The position numbers and the translations under genes are program-made. From an uncultured Lachnospiraceae bacterium (lineage in GTDB: Bacteria > Bacillota > Clostridia > Lachnospirales > Lachnospiraceae), in the NCBI GenBank assembly GCA_947652735.1, contig CANTEG010000002.1, forward strand, positions 156,619-220,618: a stretch of 64,000 nt of DNA, written 5' to 3'. This document shows positions 25,146 through 34,883 of the stretch, in pieces. Each line of letters begins with the position of its first letter. Position 1 is the first letter of the stretch. Below the pieces are notes generated by a model. It had not been told where the DNA came from, did not search any database, and was given only the letters and a program-made list of their open reading frames with translations.

Positions 25146-25305
25146 CAAGGCGAGGCAATACATCTCGGAAGCCGGTGAAAGTCCGGCACTGTGTCTCAGC
25201 AACCGTGTTGTCTACGAAAGGACATGCATTTTGCAGCCACTGGAGTATAAAGCTCTGGGAAGGTGTCTGATTAGGGAAAGGACTAAGTCGGGAGACCTGT
25301 ATTGT
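25146..25305 (+). ncRNA. Cobalamin (B12) riboswitch
   Basis: The aptamer core is recognisable in order: GCCGGTGAAAGTCCGGCAC (from 25171, the conserved B12 box region), GCAACCG (about 25199), GCCACTG (25236-25242), GGGAAGG (about 25257-25263) and the 3' element AAGTCGGGAGACCTG (25285-25299). Adenosyl- or methylcobalamin binding usually shuts off downstream transport or synthesis genes. It precedes the DUF4430/ECF operon. Confidence 0.93.
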
Positions 25306-25555
25306 TGTTATAAGCGGAAGTCTTCTGAGGTAGGACATCGTTTTATGCTTGATTTATGAAAACAATGGCTCTTATTTTGATGCGGATTATTGAATCAGAC
25401 GGATTCATATAACGGCATCTGTAGTGCTTTGTTCTTTTTTTGGTGCATAAAATGCTTAGATTCTTAAATCAGGGACAAATCTGTCTTATTTCATTAACAA
25501 AAATCAGATTAACAGATACATTTTAAATTATTTATCATAGACAGGAGAATGTGGC
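25306..25555 (+). promoter_or_regulatory. Expression platform and leader after the B12 riboswitch
   Basis: About 250 bp without a gene. Short inverted repeats are visible, such as GAATC/GGATTC near 25392-25406, and a run of T occurs near 25433, but I cannot assign a clear terminator. AGGAGA lies 8 bp before the TTG start at 25556. Control could be at translation or transcription level. Confidence 0.45.
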
Positions 25556-27130
25556 TTGGAAACAAAGAAAAGAAAAAAGCTTTATAATGTCCTTATGGCA
25601 TTAGTTATCGTAGCGGTTGCTGTTGCAGGAATTGTAATAGTAGGCATTACGCGGGGATACATCGGAAATAAGGCGGAGAGCATAAATGTTAGTGAAGTTT
25701 ATGGTATAGCAGGCATTGACAAAAACGGTATTGTCTACACGCTGGACAAAAAAACAAATGTAACCGAGGGTAATACCATTTCCACAAAAACACGGGCAAG
25801 GGTGAAGTTGGAGAAAAACGGGGACACGTACATAATAGGAGAAAATTCCACGGCAGTTGTAAAAGAAGTCAGCGATGGACAGATAAACATCGAGCTTGTT
25901 TCAGGTGAGATGCTTGTATTTATGTCAGGGGCAGGCGGCTCATCGGAGCTTATCACGGAATATGTGACGGCTGCTTCAAGTGACGGAATATATTCTGTCA
26001 GTGCAAGAACAGGTACAACGACCATATACTCATTTGCAGGTGAAGTAATTGCAGGGCTTGACGGAAAAAGTGAGACATTGCAGGCAGGAAGTTATATGTG
26101 TGTCATGGATAATGAGAATTATACCGCTGATATAGACATTCATTCATTAAGCAGCTTTCAGCTTTCCATGTTGATTGAACTGACGGACGAGAGAAGACTT
26201 TGCTTTACAGGAAATGAGCTTGCAGCACTTGCGGCAAGCCGTCAGGGTGAAAATAATTACGGTGGAGGCGATACAGTTTATCTCGACGGAAGCGTATTGT
26301 CGGCAAATGCTGACACGACGGTACAGAGTGGAAGCTATACGGACACCAACGTAAATATTAATACAGAGACAAGCTCTGGCTACGGAGCAGACGGCAATCA
26401 TTCAGAACAAGACAATAAAGAGGAAGATAAAAAGGGAGATACCCCTGAACCGCCGCCAAAGGATAACAAGCCGGCAGAGAACGATGGAACGGCTACAACA
26501 GAAAATGGAAAAAAGCCGAATGGCAATGGTGAATATACAACGGAAAATGCGACAGGGAAACCGCACGGCACGGAAAGCACGACAGAAGTACATGAAAATG
26601 AGGCGGGCACAACAGATACACGACCAAATGGTACACATAAAACGGAGAGTACGACTGCCACACAAAAGCCGACAACGGAAAAGACGGAGGCGACAACTGA
26701 GCATACGCAGGCGGAGACAAAAGCAAAAACCTGCACACTTCAGATAAGGTGTGACACCATATTGAACAATAAAGCAGACCTTACTCCGGGTAAGGATATC
26801 TATGTGCCAAATGACGGAGTGATACTCGAAACAGTTACAGTTCAGTTTAAGGATGGTGAGACAGCATTTGATGTGTTAAGAAGAACCTGTGAAGCGTACG
26901 GTATACAGCTTGAATATTCCTATACACCAATTTACGGCAGTTATTACGTAGAAGGAATCAACTATCTGTATGAATTTGACTGCGGAAGCCAGTCGGGCTG
27001 GCGATATAAGGTAAATGGCTGGCTGCCGAATTACGGATGCAGCTCATATATACTTTCTGATAAAGATGTGATTGTATTTTGTTATACCTGCCAGGGTTTG
27101 GGTGCAGACGTAGGCGGCGGAGTTTATTAA
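25556..27130 (+). CDS. Surface FecR-like/DUF4430 (transcobalamin-like) protein
   Basis: 524 residues, TTG start. One N-terminal membrane anchor or signal segment (about 10-31). A FecR-like beta domain follows (about 55-190; for example VKLEKNGDTYIIGENSTAVV). A long Thr/Glu/Lys/Asn-rich linker (about 275-390) probably spans the cell wall. The C-terminal DUF4430 domain (about 395-524) has SGWRYKVNGWLPNYGCSSY, the hallmark of this family, whose fold resembles the beta domain of transcobalamin/intrinsic factor. As the first gene under a B12 riboswitch, it likely captures corrinoids at the cell surface. Confidence 0.85.
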   Translation: METKKRKKLYNVLMALVIVAVAVAGIVIVGITRGYIGNKAESINVSEVYGIAGIDKNGIVYTLDKKTNVTEGNTISTKTRARVKLEKNGDTYIIGENSTAVVKEVSDGQINIELVSGEMLVFMSGAGGSSELITEYVTAASSDGIYSVSARTGTTTIYSFAGEVIAGLDGKSETLQAGSYMCVMDNENYTADIDIHSLSSFQLSMLIELTDERRLCFTGNELAALAASRQGENNYGGGDTVYLDGSVLSANADTTVQSGSYTDTNVNINTETSSGYGADGNHSEQDNKEEDKKGDTPEPPPKDNKPAENDGTATTENGKKPNGNGEYTTENATGKPHGTESTTEVHENEAGTTDTRPNGTHKTESTTATQKPTTEKTEATTEHTQAETKAKTCTLQIRCDTILNNKADLTPGKDIYVPNDGVILETVTVQFKDGETAFDVLRRTCEAYGIQLEYSYTPIYGSYYVEGINYLYEFDCGSQSGWRYKVNGWLPNYGCSSYILSDKDVIVFCYTCQGLGADVGGGVY

Positions 27131-27144
27131 AAAGGAGAAAAAAC

Positions 27145-30100
27145 ATGAGCAAAATAAAAAAGACATTTTATAAAAAAATGATTGCCCTGCTGATTGTTTT
27201 TGGCATGGTTATTACACCTGTGCCAATTCATGCAGAGGCAACCGAGGGAACTTTGGAAACCATACAGGGGAAAGTTGCGGAAGATAATGTGACTGATGCT
27301 CAGGGAACACCTGGTGATGCTGCTGAAGAACCTGTGGAGCAGACCGCAGAGCTTGCGTCACTAATTATAGCTACGGCATCATACCCAAACGCGAATAACG
27401 TTATTTTGAAAAATTCAGATGATACATATAAAACGGAGCATATATTTTCAAATGATGTTAAGGAGTATAATCTGGGAAGTGTGAGCGACACGGTAAGTAA
27501 GCTCTATTTCAGGGCTAAGCCAAAGGATGAAAATGATACCGTTACAATAAAATACGGAGAGGTATCAGCAGATATAACATGGCTCAGCGGCACATCGAAA
27601 AATGCTGCGTGTATATTACCGGGTAAGAATACATTTACTATCGAGGTTACAGGAGCGGGAAAGCAGACAAAAACATATACTTTTCATGTTGACAGCATGC
27701 CATCGCTCACAGGACTTACGATTGACACAGGGGAATATGTACAGTTTACCGATAAGGTATTTTCGGCAACCGAAAATGAGTACACGATTACATTGCCGTC
27801 AGATGCTGCTTCCGTTACCGTAAATGCAGTGCCGACCAAAGAAACCTACAAGGTGACCTACAATGAAAATATAGAAAACACGGTAGATATAAGCAATGCC
27901 GATAAAATATTAGTGAAGGTTTCGGCAGGGGAGGGTGAAAATGCACTTTCAAATACATACACATTTCATTTGAAAAAAATTCAGCCGTCAGACCTGACAA
28001 TCAATGCAGCTCCTGCTGATGCAACCGTTTGTGTGTATGACAAAAACGGTAACAAGGTTTCAAAGGTGAATGGAAGCTATAATGGTCTGTTTGCCATAGG
28101 TGATTATACCTATACAGTGGCAAAGTCAGGCTATGTGGAGGTTAAAGGAAATGTTCCTGCCGAGGCGGGAGAAATTAGTGTTACCCTTGAAAAAGTAGAT
28201 GAAACCCAGCCTGAGGAGATAAACTCCGACTGGTATAACTTTAGAAATAGTGACGTTAACATGGGTATTACATCCATGAAAACACCAATCAGTGTGGAAG
28301 ATACAGAACTTACATGGGCAAAATCACTTGGCAGCGGATGGAGTGCTGCACCGAGCGTACAGATTATCGTTGACAATTCACTGATTGTCATGTCAAATAA
28401 GACATTGTACAAGCTTGATTTAAGCACAGGAGAAATTCTGGCACAGGCGGACATGGTTGCTGCACCAAGCTACGGATATACACCGCCGACCTATGGGGCA
28501 GGAATGATTTTTTGTCCGCTGGGCAATGGAACAATTCAGGCATTTGATGCAAAGACACTCAAATCGCTTTGGGTTTATCAGGATGCCTTAAAGGGACAGG
28601 CGCTGTCTCCGGTTACATATTCGGCTGGATACATATATACTGGTTTTTGGAACGGAGAAGCAAAGGATGCAAATTTTGTATGCATCAGTGTTACGGATGA
28701 GGATGTAACAAATGAAACCGAAGAAAAGGTGGCGACATGGAAGCATAAGCAGCAGGGAGGCTTTTACTGGGCTGGCTCTGTCGTAATCGGTGACCGTGTC
28801 ATTGTGGGAACGGATGACGGTGAGAGCGGAACCACAGGAAATTCCAAACTTTATTCCTTTGATAAAGTAACTGGTGATGTAAAAAGTACACTTGCACTTA
28901 CGGGATTGGGCGACCAGCGTTCATCCATCGCATATGACAAGGCTTCAGGAAAGGTGTACTTCACAACAAAGGGCGGACATCTTTGCAGTGCAAAGGTTGA
29001 CGCAGAGGGAAATCTTTCGGGACTTAAAACGGTAAATTATAAGGCGCAGTCTACGAGTACTCCGATTGTGTACAAGGACAGGGTATATTTTGCCACTGGA
29101 AGCGGAATATCAGCAACAGGCTCCAAGGGAAATGTGGTTGTGGCAGATGCTGATACGTTAGAGATGATTTATGCAGTGGGGCTTTTGGGATATCCACAGT
29201 GTTCATTGCTGTTGTCAACTGCCTATGAAGCAGAAAGCGGATACATTTATTTATATTCAACATACAACAATAAGCCTGGCGGAATATCCATGATAAAGGT
29301 GAAGCCTGATGCGGCAAGTGCAGACGAGGCGGAGTTGATTGACCTTTATGGTGCAAAAGGCTATGAGCAGACTTGTATTGCAAGTATTATTTGTGATAAA
29401 GAGGGAACACTTTACTACAAAAATGAGAGTGGAAATGTTTTCGCAGTAGGAAAAAAAGACAAACAGGGTGGAGATGCGACTGGTGGAGACGCAACTACCG
29501 AGGAACCAACTACGGAAACCCCAACAACTGAAAAACCAACAACCGAGGCTCCTAAGCCTGAAAAACCTGTCGTTGGAGAAATATTTAAGGATGCTAAATC
29601 AAAGGGACAATATAAGATTACAAGCAGTAAAACTGTAGCATACACAAAGACAACTGCAACCTCAGGTAAGGTGACTGTCCCATCCACGGTAAAGTATAAG
29701 GGAACAAGCTTTCAGGTAACACAGGTAGGAAGTAAGGCATTTAGAAATAAGACAAAAATTACAAGTGTTGCCCTGGGAAAGAATATTAAGACAATAGGAA
29801 GTGAAGCATTTAGCGGATGTAAAAAGCTTGCAACGGTAAAGCTTAATTCCAATCTGACCAAGATAGGTGCTAAGGCATTTTATAACTGTACGTCACTTAC
29901 TGCCATAAAGCTTGGAAACAATGTAACTTCCATAGGAACGTCGGCATTTGCAGGCTGTACCAAACTGACCAGTGTAAGGTTAGGTACTAAGCTGACTACC
30001 ATAGGCAACAGTGCATTCCAAAAATGTACAGCCTTAACAAGCATTGTTATACCGAAAAATGTAAAAAAGATAGGAAAACAGGCATTCTATGGATGTAAGA

Positions 30101-30273
30101 AGTTAAAGAAGATTACCGTGGCAACGATAAAGCTGAAAAGTGCAAATGTCGGAGCAAAAGCATTTAGGGGAATCTATGCAACGGCAACGATAAAGGTGCC
30201 GAAAACCAAAAAGGCTGTATACAAAAAGCTGATAAGAAGCAAGGGTGCAGGAAAGAACGTAAAATATAAATAG
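27145..30273 (+). CDS. Secreted PQQ-propeller/BspA LRR surface protein
   Basis: 1042 residues from the ATG at 27145 (AGGAGA site); the frame extends further upstream but overlaps the previous gene. Signal peptide about 1-32. Two cadherin-like beta-sandwich modules follow (about 75-310), then a PEGA-like repeat, a PQQ/WD-type beta-propeller (about 385-770; LYKLDLSTGEILAQAD, IQAFDAKTLKSLWVY) and a Thr/Glu/Pro linker. Residues 820-1042 are BspA-type LRRs (IGSEAFSGCKKL, IGAKAFYNCTSL, IGTSAFAGCTKL). Co-transcribed with the DUF4430 protein and ECF genes under a B12 riboswitch, so it probably assists corrinoid binding or presentation; direct binding is not shown. Confidence 0.82.
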   Translation: MSKIKKTFYKKMIALLIVFGMVITPVPIHAEATEGTLETIQGKVAEDNVTDAQGTPGDAAEEPVEQTAELASLIIATASYPNANNVILKNSDDTYKTEHIFSNDVKEYNLGSVSDTVSKLYFRAKPKDENDTVTIKYGEVSADITWLSGTSKNAACILPGKNTFTIEVTGAGKQTKTYTFHVDSMPSLTGLTIDTGEYVQFTDKVFSATENEYTITLPSDAASVTVNAVPTKETYKVTYNENIENTVDISNADKILVKVSAGEGENALSNTYTFHLKKIQPSDLTINAAPADATVCVYDKNGNKVSKVNGSYNGLFAIGDYTYTVAKSGYVEVKGNVPAEAGEISVTLEKVDETQPEEINSDWYNFRNSDVNMGITSMKTPISVEDTELTWAKSLGSGWSAAPSVQIIVDNSLIVMSNKTLYKLDLSTGEILAQADMVAAPSYGYTPPTYGAGMIFCPLGNGTIQAFDAKTLKSLWVYQDALKGQALSPVTYSAGYIYTGFWNGEAKDANFVCISVTDEDVTNETEEKVATWKHKQQGGFYWAGSVVIGDRVIVGTDDGESGTTGNSKLYSFDKVTGDVKSTLALTGLGDQRSSIAYDKASGKVYFTTKGGHLCSAKVDAEGNLSGLKTVNYKAQSTSTPIVYKDRVYFATGSGISATGSKGNVVVADADTLEMIYAVGLLGYPQCSLLLSTAYEAESGYIYLYSTYNNKPGGISMIKVKPDAASADEAELIDLYGAKGYEQTCIASIICDKEGTLYYKNESGNVFAVGKKDKQGGDATGGDATTEEPTTETPTTEKPTTEAPKPEKPVVGEIFKDAKSKGQYKITSSKTVAYTKTTATSGKVTVPSTVKYKGTSFQVTQVGSKAFRNKTKITSVALGKNIKTIGSEAFSGCKKLATVKLNSNLTKIGAKAFYNCTSLTAIKLGNNVTSIGTSAFAGCTKLTSVRLGTKLTTIGNSAFQKCTALTSIVIPKNVKKIGKQAFYGCKKLKKITVATIKLKSANVGAKAFRGIYATATIKVPKTKKAVYKKLIRSKGAGKNVKYK

Positions 30274-30287
30274 CAGAGGAAAAAAAG

Positions 30288-31160
30288 TTGGACAGGGAAA
30301 CGGCATTTGAAAAAATAAATCCTATCATTTGTTTCATATATATAATAGGCGCTATGGCACTTTGCATGTTTACCATGCATCCCGTGGCGTGCTGTGCTGT
30401 CCTTGTAATGTCACTTTTGTTATATGTCAATGTATGCGGCAGGGGAGTTTTAAACAGACTTCCCCTGCTGCTTGTTGTATATAGTATCCTTTCACTTTCA
30501 AATCCGCTTTTTAATACAAAAGGGGAAACGATATTGTTCACCTATTTTGGCGGACGTGAATTTACGCTGGAGGCACTGTGCTACGGTATGATGCTTTCCG
30601 CTATGTTTGTCTCGGTGCTGATGCTGTTTGGCGTTTACCACCGCCTCATGACATCTGATAAGCTGATGTACATTTTTGGAGGACTTGCCCCAGGAGTGAG
30701 CCTTGTGCTTTCTATGGTGTTAAGACTTGTGCCACATTACGGAAATCAGATAAAAAAGATAAACACTGCTAGATATATCAAGCAGGAGGGGAAATATTCC
30801 AAGGTAGCAAATGTAATGTCGGCAATGACAACGTGGTCGTTAGAGTCTGGAATCCTTATGGCGGACAGCATGAAATGCAGGGGATATGGCTGCGGAACAA
30901 GAGGCAGGTTTTCTATATACAGTATAAAAGGAAAGGATATCGCTGTGCTTATTTTAGCAGTGTTCCTATTTGCGTCAGTTTTGATATGCAGGGTCAAGGG
31001 TGGCCTTGATGCCGCATTTATACCCCGCATAAAAATAAGCAGATGGGACAATATTTATTTTGTCATGGCAATATGGAATATGATATTATACTTAGCAATA
31101 CCGATTGTGATAAATGTTACGGAGGCAGTGAAATGGCACATTTTGAGATTAAAGGATTAA
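30288..31160 (+). CDS. ECF transporter transmembrane subunit EcfT (first copy)
   Basis: 290 residues, TTG start after AGAGGA. Five to six hydrophobic helices. The family's cytoplasmic coupling segment with an A-R-G-like motif is represented by SMKCRGYGCGTRGRFSIY (about 196-213), where MKCRGYG equals the usual ARGY region contacting the ATPases. Its 3' end overlaps the ATPase gene by 28 bp, showing translational coupling. It couples ATP hydrolysis to substrate-carrier toppling in group II/I ECF vitamin importers. A second EcfT is encoded three genes later. Confidence 0.85.
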   Translation: MDRETAFEKINPIICFIYIIGAMALCMFTMHPVACCAVLVMSLLLYVNVCGRGVLNRLPLLLVVYSILSLSNPLFNTKGETILFTYFGGREFTLEALCYGMMLSAMFVSVLMLFGVYHRLMTSDKLMYIFGGLAPGVSLVLSMVLRLVPHYGNQIKKINTARYIKQEGKYSKVANVMSAMTTWSLESGILMADSMKCRGYGCGTRGRFSIYSIKGKDIAVLILAVFLFASVLICRVKGGLDAAFIPRIKISRWDNIYFVMAIWNMILYLAIPIVINVTEAVKWHILRLKD

Positions 31161-32788
31161 GCTTTTGCTACCCAAATTCAGAAAAAAAGGCATTGGACGA
31201 TATTAATATTACAATAAAAAAGGGTGAATACATAACGATTTGCGGCAGAAGCGGCAGCGGAAAGACAACACTGCTTCGGCATTTAAAGAAACCAATTACG
31301 CCTTCGGGAAAAAGAGTGGGAGAAATTCTTTTTAATAAATGTCCCATAGAGGAAATGGATGTAAGGACGCAGGCATCAGCTATCGGATATGTGATGCAGA
31401 ACCCCGACAATCAGATTGTGACAGATAAGGTGTGGCATGAGCTTGCATTTGGGCTTGAAAGTCTTGGATGTGACACAAACACAATCAGGCTTAAGGTTGC
31501 CGAGATGGCAAGCTATTTTGGAATACAGGACTGGTTTCACAAAAATGTAAATGAGCTTTCAGGCGGACAAAAGCAGCTTCTCAATCTGGCTTCCATTATG
31601 GCGATGCAGCCACAGGTACTCATATGCGACGAGCCTACATCACAGCTTGACCCCATAGCAGCATCTGATTTTTTACAGACAATCAAAAAAATAAATCTGG
31701 AGCTTGGAACAACTGTTATCATGACAGAACACAGACTTGAGGAGGTATTTCCTGCCTCGGACCGTGTTGTGGTCATGGAGGATGGCAAAATCATTGCGGA
31801 CGGGGAGCCGAAAGCAGTGGGTGAGGCATTGAAAAATAAAAACAACAAAATGTTTGCGGCGCTTCCAACACCAATGCAGATTTATTATGGTGTGGGCAGC
31901 AGTCTGGAATGTCCCCTCACGGTAAGGGAGGGAAGAAACTGGATAGATGAACAACTCTCAGGCAAAGAAATAAAAAAGGACAGACTTTCTGAACAGGATT
32001 TACCTGATTTGTATGCGGACACACCTGCAATTTTTGCAAAGGAGCTTTGGTTCCGGTACAGCAAGGAAGCAAAGGATGTGTTAAAGGGGACATCGATTTC
32101 CGTGCCGAAAGGAAGCTTTTATGCCATAGTAGGCGGAAACGGAACGGGAAAATCTACATTTTTAAAAGCGATATGTGGAATTTGCAAAACCTACAGTGGT
32201 AAGATAAAAATAGATGGAAAAAATATTAATAAATATAAAAAAGAGGAATTGTTCCGTGGGCACCTTGCTCTGCTTCCCCAGGACCCGCAAAGCCTGTTTG
32301 TGAAAAAAACAGTGCGGGAGGAGCTGCTTGAGATGGCAGAGGGAGCAGATAAGGAGGAGACTGTTGCAAAAATGGCGGAAAAATGCGAGCTTACCGCACT
32401 GCTTGACAGCCACCCATACGATATATCAGGCGGGGAACAGCAGAGAACGGCACTTGCAAAGGTGCTTCTCACAAAGCCTGACATACTTCTTATGGACGAG
32501 CCAACGAAGGGGATGGATAATTTCTTTAAACAGGGGTTTGCAAATATATTAAAGGAGCTTGGGGATATCACCATACTTATGGTATCCCATGATATAGAAT
32601 TTTGTGCAAAATATGCGGATATCGTAAGCCTGTTTTTTGACGGAGGTATTATAACCACAAATACGTCACGAAGATTTTTTGCGGGAAACAGCTTTTATAC
32701 AACATCTGCGAACCGCATGAGCAGACACATGTTTGCAAACGCAGTAACTGAGGAGGATGTAATTAAACTATGCAGGGAAAATCTTTAA
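31133..32788 (+). CDS. ECF transporter ATPase, fused EcfA-EcfA'
   Basis: 551 residues from the ATG at 31133 (GGAGG 8 bp upstream). Two complete ABC nucleotide-binding domains in one chain. Half 1 has Walker A GRSGSGKTT, Q-loop YVMQNPDNQI, signature LSGGQKQ and Walker B LICDEPTSQLD. Half 2 has GGNGTGKST, signature ISGGEQQR and Walker B LLMDEPTKGMD. This duplicated layout is common for dedicated ECF importers in Clostridia. It powers uptake with the adjacent EcfT and S components at the inner face of the membrane. Confidence 0.93.
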   Translation: MAHFEIKGLSFCYPNSEKKALDDINITIKKGEYITICGRSGSGKTTLLRHLKKPITPSGKRVGEILFNKCPIEEMDVRTQASAIGYVMQNPDNQIVTDKVWHELAFGLESLGCDTNTIRLKVAEMASYFGIQDWFHKNVNELSGGQKQLLNLASIMAMQPQVLICDEPTSQLDPIAASDFLQTIKKINLELGTTVIMTEHRLEEVFPASDRVVVMEDGKIIADGEPKAVGEALKNKNNKMFAALPTPMQIYYGVGSSLECPLTVREGRNWIDEQLSGKEIKKDRLSEQDLPDLYADTPAIFAKELWFRYSKEAKDVLKGTSISVPKGSFYAIVGGNGTGKSTFLKAICGICKTYSGKIKIDGKNINKYKKEELFRGHLALLPQDPQSLFVKKTVREELLEMAEGADKEETVAKMAEKCELTALLDSHPYDISGGEQQRTALAKVLLTKPDILLMDEPTKGMDNFFKQGFANILKELGDITILMVSHDIEFCAKYADIVSLFFDGGIITTNTSRRFFAGNSFYTTSANRMSRHMFANAVTEEDVIKLCRENL

Positions 32789-33468
32789 AACGGATACTTG
32801 GTTATACTGCCATGCTGATGCTTGCAGTGATGGTATTAATTATATTTTGGAAATTTGGAAACCGCAACCACTATGTGTTTGGAACACTGCTTATTGTTTG
32901 CGGTATGCTTCCTGTCGTTTGCGGCTTTGAAAAGAAAAAGCCAGGTGCAAGAGAAATTGTAATGATATCGGTTATGAGTGCACTTGCGGTAGCTGTGAGA
33001 CTGGCATTTGCAATTGTACCCCATTTTAAACCGATGGCAGGAATTATTATGATAACAGGTATGGCATTTGGACCATCAGCAGGTTTTTTGTCAGGTATGA
33101 TATCCCTTTTGGTGAGCAACTTTGCATTTGCACAGGGACCGTGGACACCGTGGCAGATGTTTTCATTTGGCATTGGCGGTCTTGTTACAGGGCTTTTATA
33201 TGATAAAGGAATCATAGGCGAAAACAAACGGATTGTCACGGCAATTATTGGAGGAATTATTGTAGTACTGCTTATGGGACCGATTATGGACACATCCACA
33301 TTTTTCCTCGCAGACGGAATGATGGGGGATGTGACACCGTGGGCTATCTATTTATCGGGACTGCCAGTAAATGCAGTGCATGCCGTAGCCACGGCTGGTA
33401 CGCTTCTGCTTGTGAGCCCGCCGATTTTGGAGAGAATCAATCGTATCAAGGTGAAGTATGAAATTTGA
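32770..33468 (+). CDS. ECF transporter substrate-binding S component, probably corrinoid
   Basis: 232 residues with six or so hydrophobic helices. The middle (MISVMSALAVAVRLAFAIVPHFKPMAGIIMITGMAFG) and QGPWTPWQMFSFGIGGLVTG segments are typical of ECF S components (alanine/glycine-rich helix 1 and loop motifs). It overlaps the ATPase gene by 19 bp and the second EcfT gene by 11 bp. The substrate is inferred from the upstream B12 riboswitch and the DUF4430 surface proteins: cobalamin or a precursor such as cobinamide. Confidence 0.82.
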   Translation: MQGKSLKRILGYTAMLMLAVMVLIIFWKFGNRNHYVFGTLLIVCGMLPVVCGFEKKKPGAREIVMISVMSALAVAVRLAFAIVPHFKPMAGIIMITGMAFGPSAGFLSGMISLLVSNFAFAQGPWTPWQMFSFGIGGLVTGLLYDKGIIGENKRIVTAIIGGIIVVLLMGPIMDTSTFFLADGMMGDVTPWAIYLSGLPVNAVHAVATAGTLLLVSPPILERINRIKVKYEI

Positions 33469-34345
33469 GAGCTATCATCCTACAATTAATTTTATATATT
33501 TTTTGTTTGTGTTTATTGCGGCAGTCTTATTCAACCATCCGATTTATGCTGCCATAGCATTTCTTGCGTCATTTGCCTATTCCATTAAATTAAATGGCAA
33601 ACGGTCTGTCATATTGAATTTGATACTTGTGCCGTGTGTTTTTTTGTACGGATGCTGGTATGCATTTTATCATCATTTCGGCATCACAAACTTAGGGGAA
33701 AATTTTATTGGGAATAATATTACCTTTGAGTCACTGTGCTATGGAATGGTGAGAGGAATGATGGCAGTCGCCTTTGTTATGATATTTTCTGCCATGCTGA
33801 CTGTCATGTCAACAGATAAGGTGATTTATCTTGTGGGCAGGATTTTTCCAAAAGGTTCCCTGTTTATATCTATATTTTTGAGAAGCTTCAGCCGTGTGAG
33901 ACACAGGTTTCGTGCAACTGATATGTCCAGAAAAGGAATCGGTATGGGCAAGGGATATGGCAATATATTTCATAAAATAAGAAATTGTATGAGAATTCTT
34001 TCCATCGTCATTACGTGGACGCTGGAGGATTACATAGAAAGTGCCCAATCCATGAAATGCAGGGGCTATACGTTAAAGGGAAGAACCGCATTTTCAATAT
34101 ACAGATTTGACAACAGGGATAGAAGTGTTGTAATCATGCTTTGTACGGGAATTATAATTACACTTGTGGCATATTCGCTTGGTCAGACAACTGTAATTTA
34201 TGATCCTGAAATCATACTATACAAGCCTACATTGTGGGCATACTTTTTTTATATTATATATGCTTTTGTATGTCTTTTGCCGGTGATGCTTGAATTATGG
34301 AACGAAGCAGTATATAACAGAGTTAGCAGGAACATTCAAATATAG
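33458..34345 (+). CDS. ECF transporter transmembrane subunit EcfT (second copy)
   Basis: 295 residues with five to six hydrophobic helices and a cytoplasmic SMKCRGYTLKGRTAFSIYRF coupling motif, very like the first EcfT in this operon. It is translationally coupled to the S gene. Two EcfT genes around one S and one fused ATPase imply either a heterodimeric membrane scaffold or two alternative transporters sharing an ATPase. Confidence 0.85.
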   Translation: MKFESYHPTINFIYFLFVFIAAVLFNHPIYAAIAFLASFAYSIKLNGKRSVILNLILVPCVFLYGCWYAFYHHFGITNLGENFIGNNITFESLCYGMVRGMMAVAFVMIFSAMLTVMSTDKVIYLVGRIFPKGSLFISIFLRSFSRVRHRFRATDMSRKGIGMGKGYGNIFHKIRNCMRILSIVITWTLEDYIESAQSMKCRGYTLKGRTAFSIYRFDNRDRSVVIMLCTGIIITLVAYSLGQTTVIYDPEIILYKPTLWAYFFYIIYAFVCLLPVMLELWNEAVYNRVSRNIQI

Positions 34346-34356
34346 GAGATAAAACA

Positions 34357-34734
34357 ATGAGTAAAATGCTGCTGTTATACAGCTACCCAAATAAGGATGT
34401 AAGAAAAATTTCACAGCTTTGTTTAGAGCATAATTTTGAATGTAAAAAAATTCCCAAGGGAAGATTTTTGCAGACCATAGGCACTCATATAGGGCTTGTG
34501 GGACATGAGACAATAAGTGAGCGGTATGAGGGCGATGACCTGCCTGAGCCTGTCATGGTATTTTCGGGCATAGCGTCAGGTGAGCTTGATAAAATATGTG
34601 ATTTATTGGGTGATTTGAACATCAGTCAGGGCATTAAGGCAATTGCAACATCCCACAATGTAAGCTGGACAATCCTTGATTTATATGGTGAGCTTGCAAG
34701 AGAGCGGGAAGAAATTGAGAAAACAAGATATTAA
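34357..34734 (+). CDS. DUF3783-like protein
   Basis: 125 residues, no membrane segment or signal. The sequence (LLLYSYPNKDVRKISQLC at the start; VMVFSGIASGELDKICDLL in the middle; IKAIATSHNVSWTILDLYGEL at the end) fits the small DUF3783 family of unknown function found in Clostridia. It is the last gene of the riboswitch operon, 11 bp after EcfT2, with GGAGA before the ATG. Function unknown. Confidence 0.7.
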   Translation: MSKMLLLYSYPNKDVRKISQLCLEHNFECKKIPKGRFLQTIGTHIGLVGHETISERYEGDDLPEPVMVFSGIASGELDKICDLLGDLNISQGIKAIATSHNVSWTILDLYGELAREREEIEKTRY

Positions 34735-34790
34735 TATTCCTCGCGTGACAGCAATCGTAAAACAAAAAGCAAGATTAACAAATAGTAACA

Positions 34791-34819
34791 TTGCACAAAT
34801 TGTAAATTCGTATTATAAT
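34791..34819 (+). promoter_or_regulatory. Promoter for the SbcD/SbcC-like pair
   Basis: TTGCAC at 34791-34796 and TATAAT at 34814-34819 with a 17-bp spacer. Confidence 0.75.
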
Positions 34820-34883
34820 GAATCTTTAATGGCGCATACGTGTATTGACTCACGATAAACTCGTAAAAATGAGGTGTTTGTAA

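Noticed and set aside
25061-25359. Two short open frames on the plus strand
   Set aside because: They run through the B12 riboswitch aptamer, whose conserved RNA elements explain the sequence.
26398-26747. Val/Ser-rich and Arg/Gln-rich frames in other frames
   Set aside because: Shadows of the Thr/Glu/Lys-rich linker of the DUF4430 protein.
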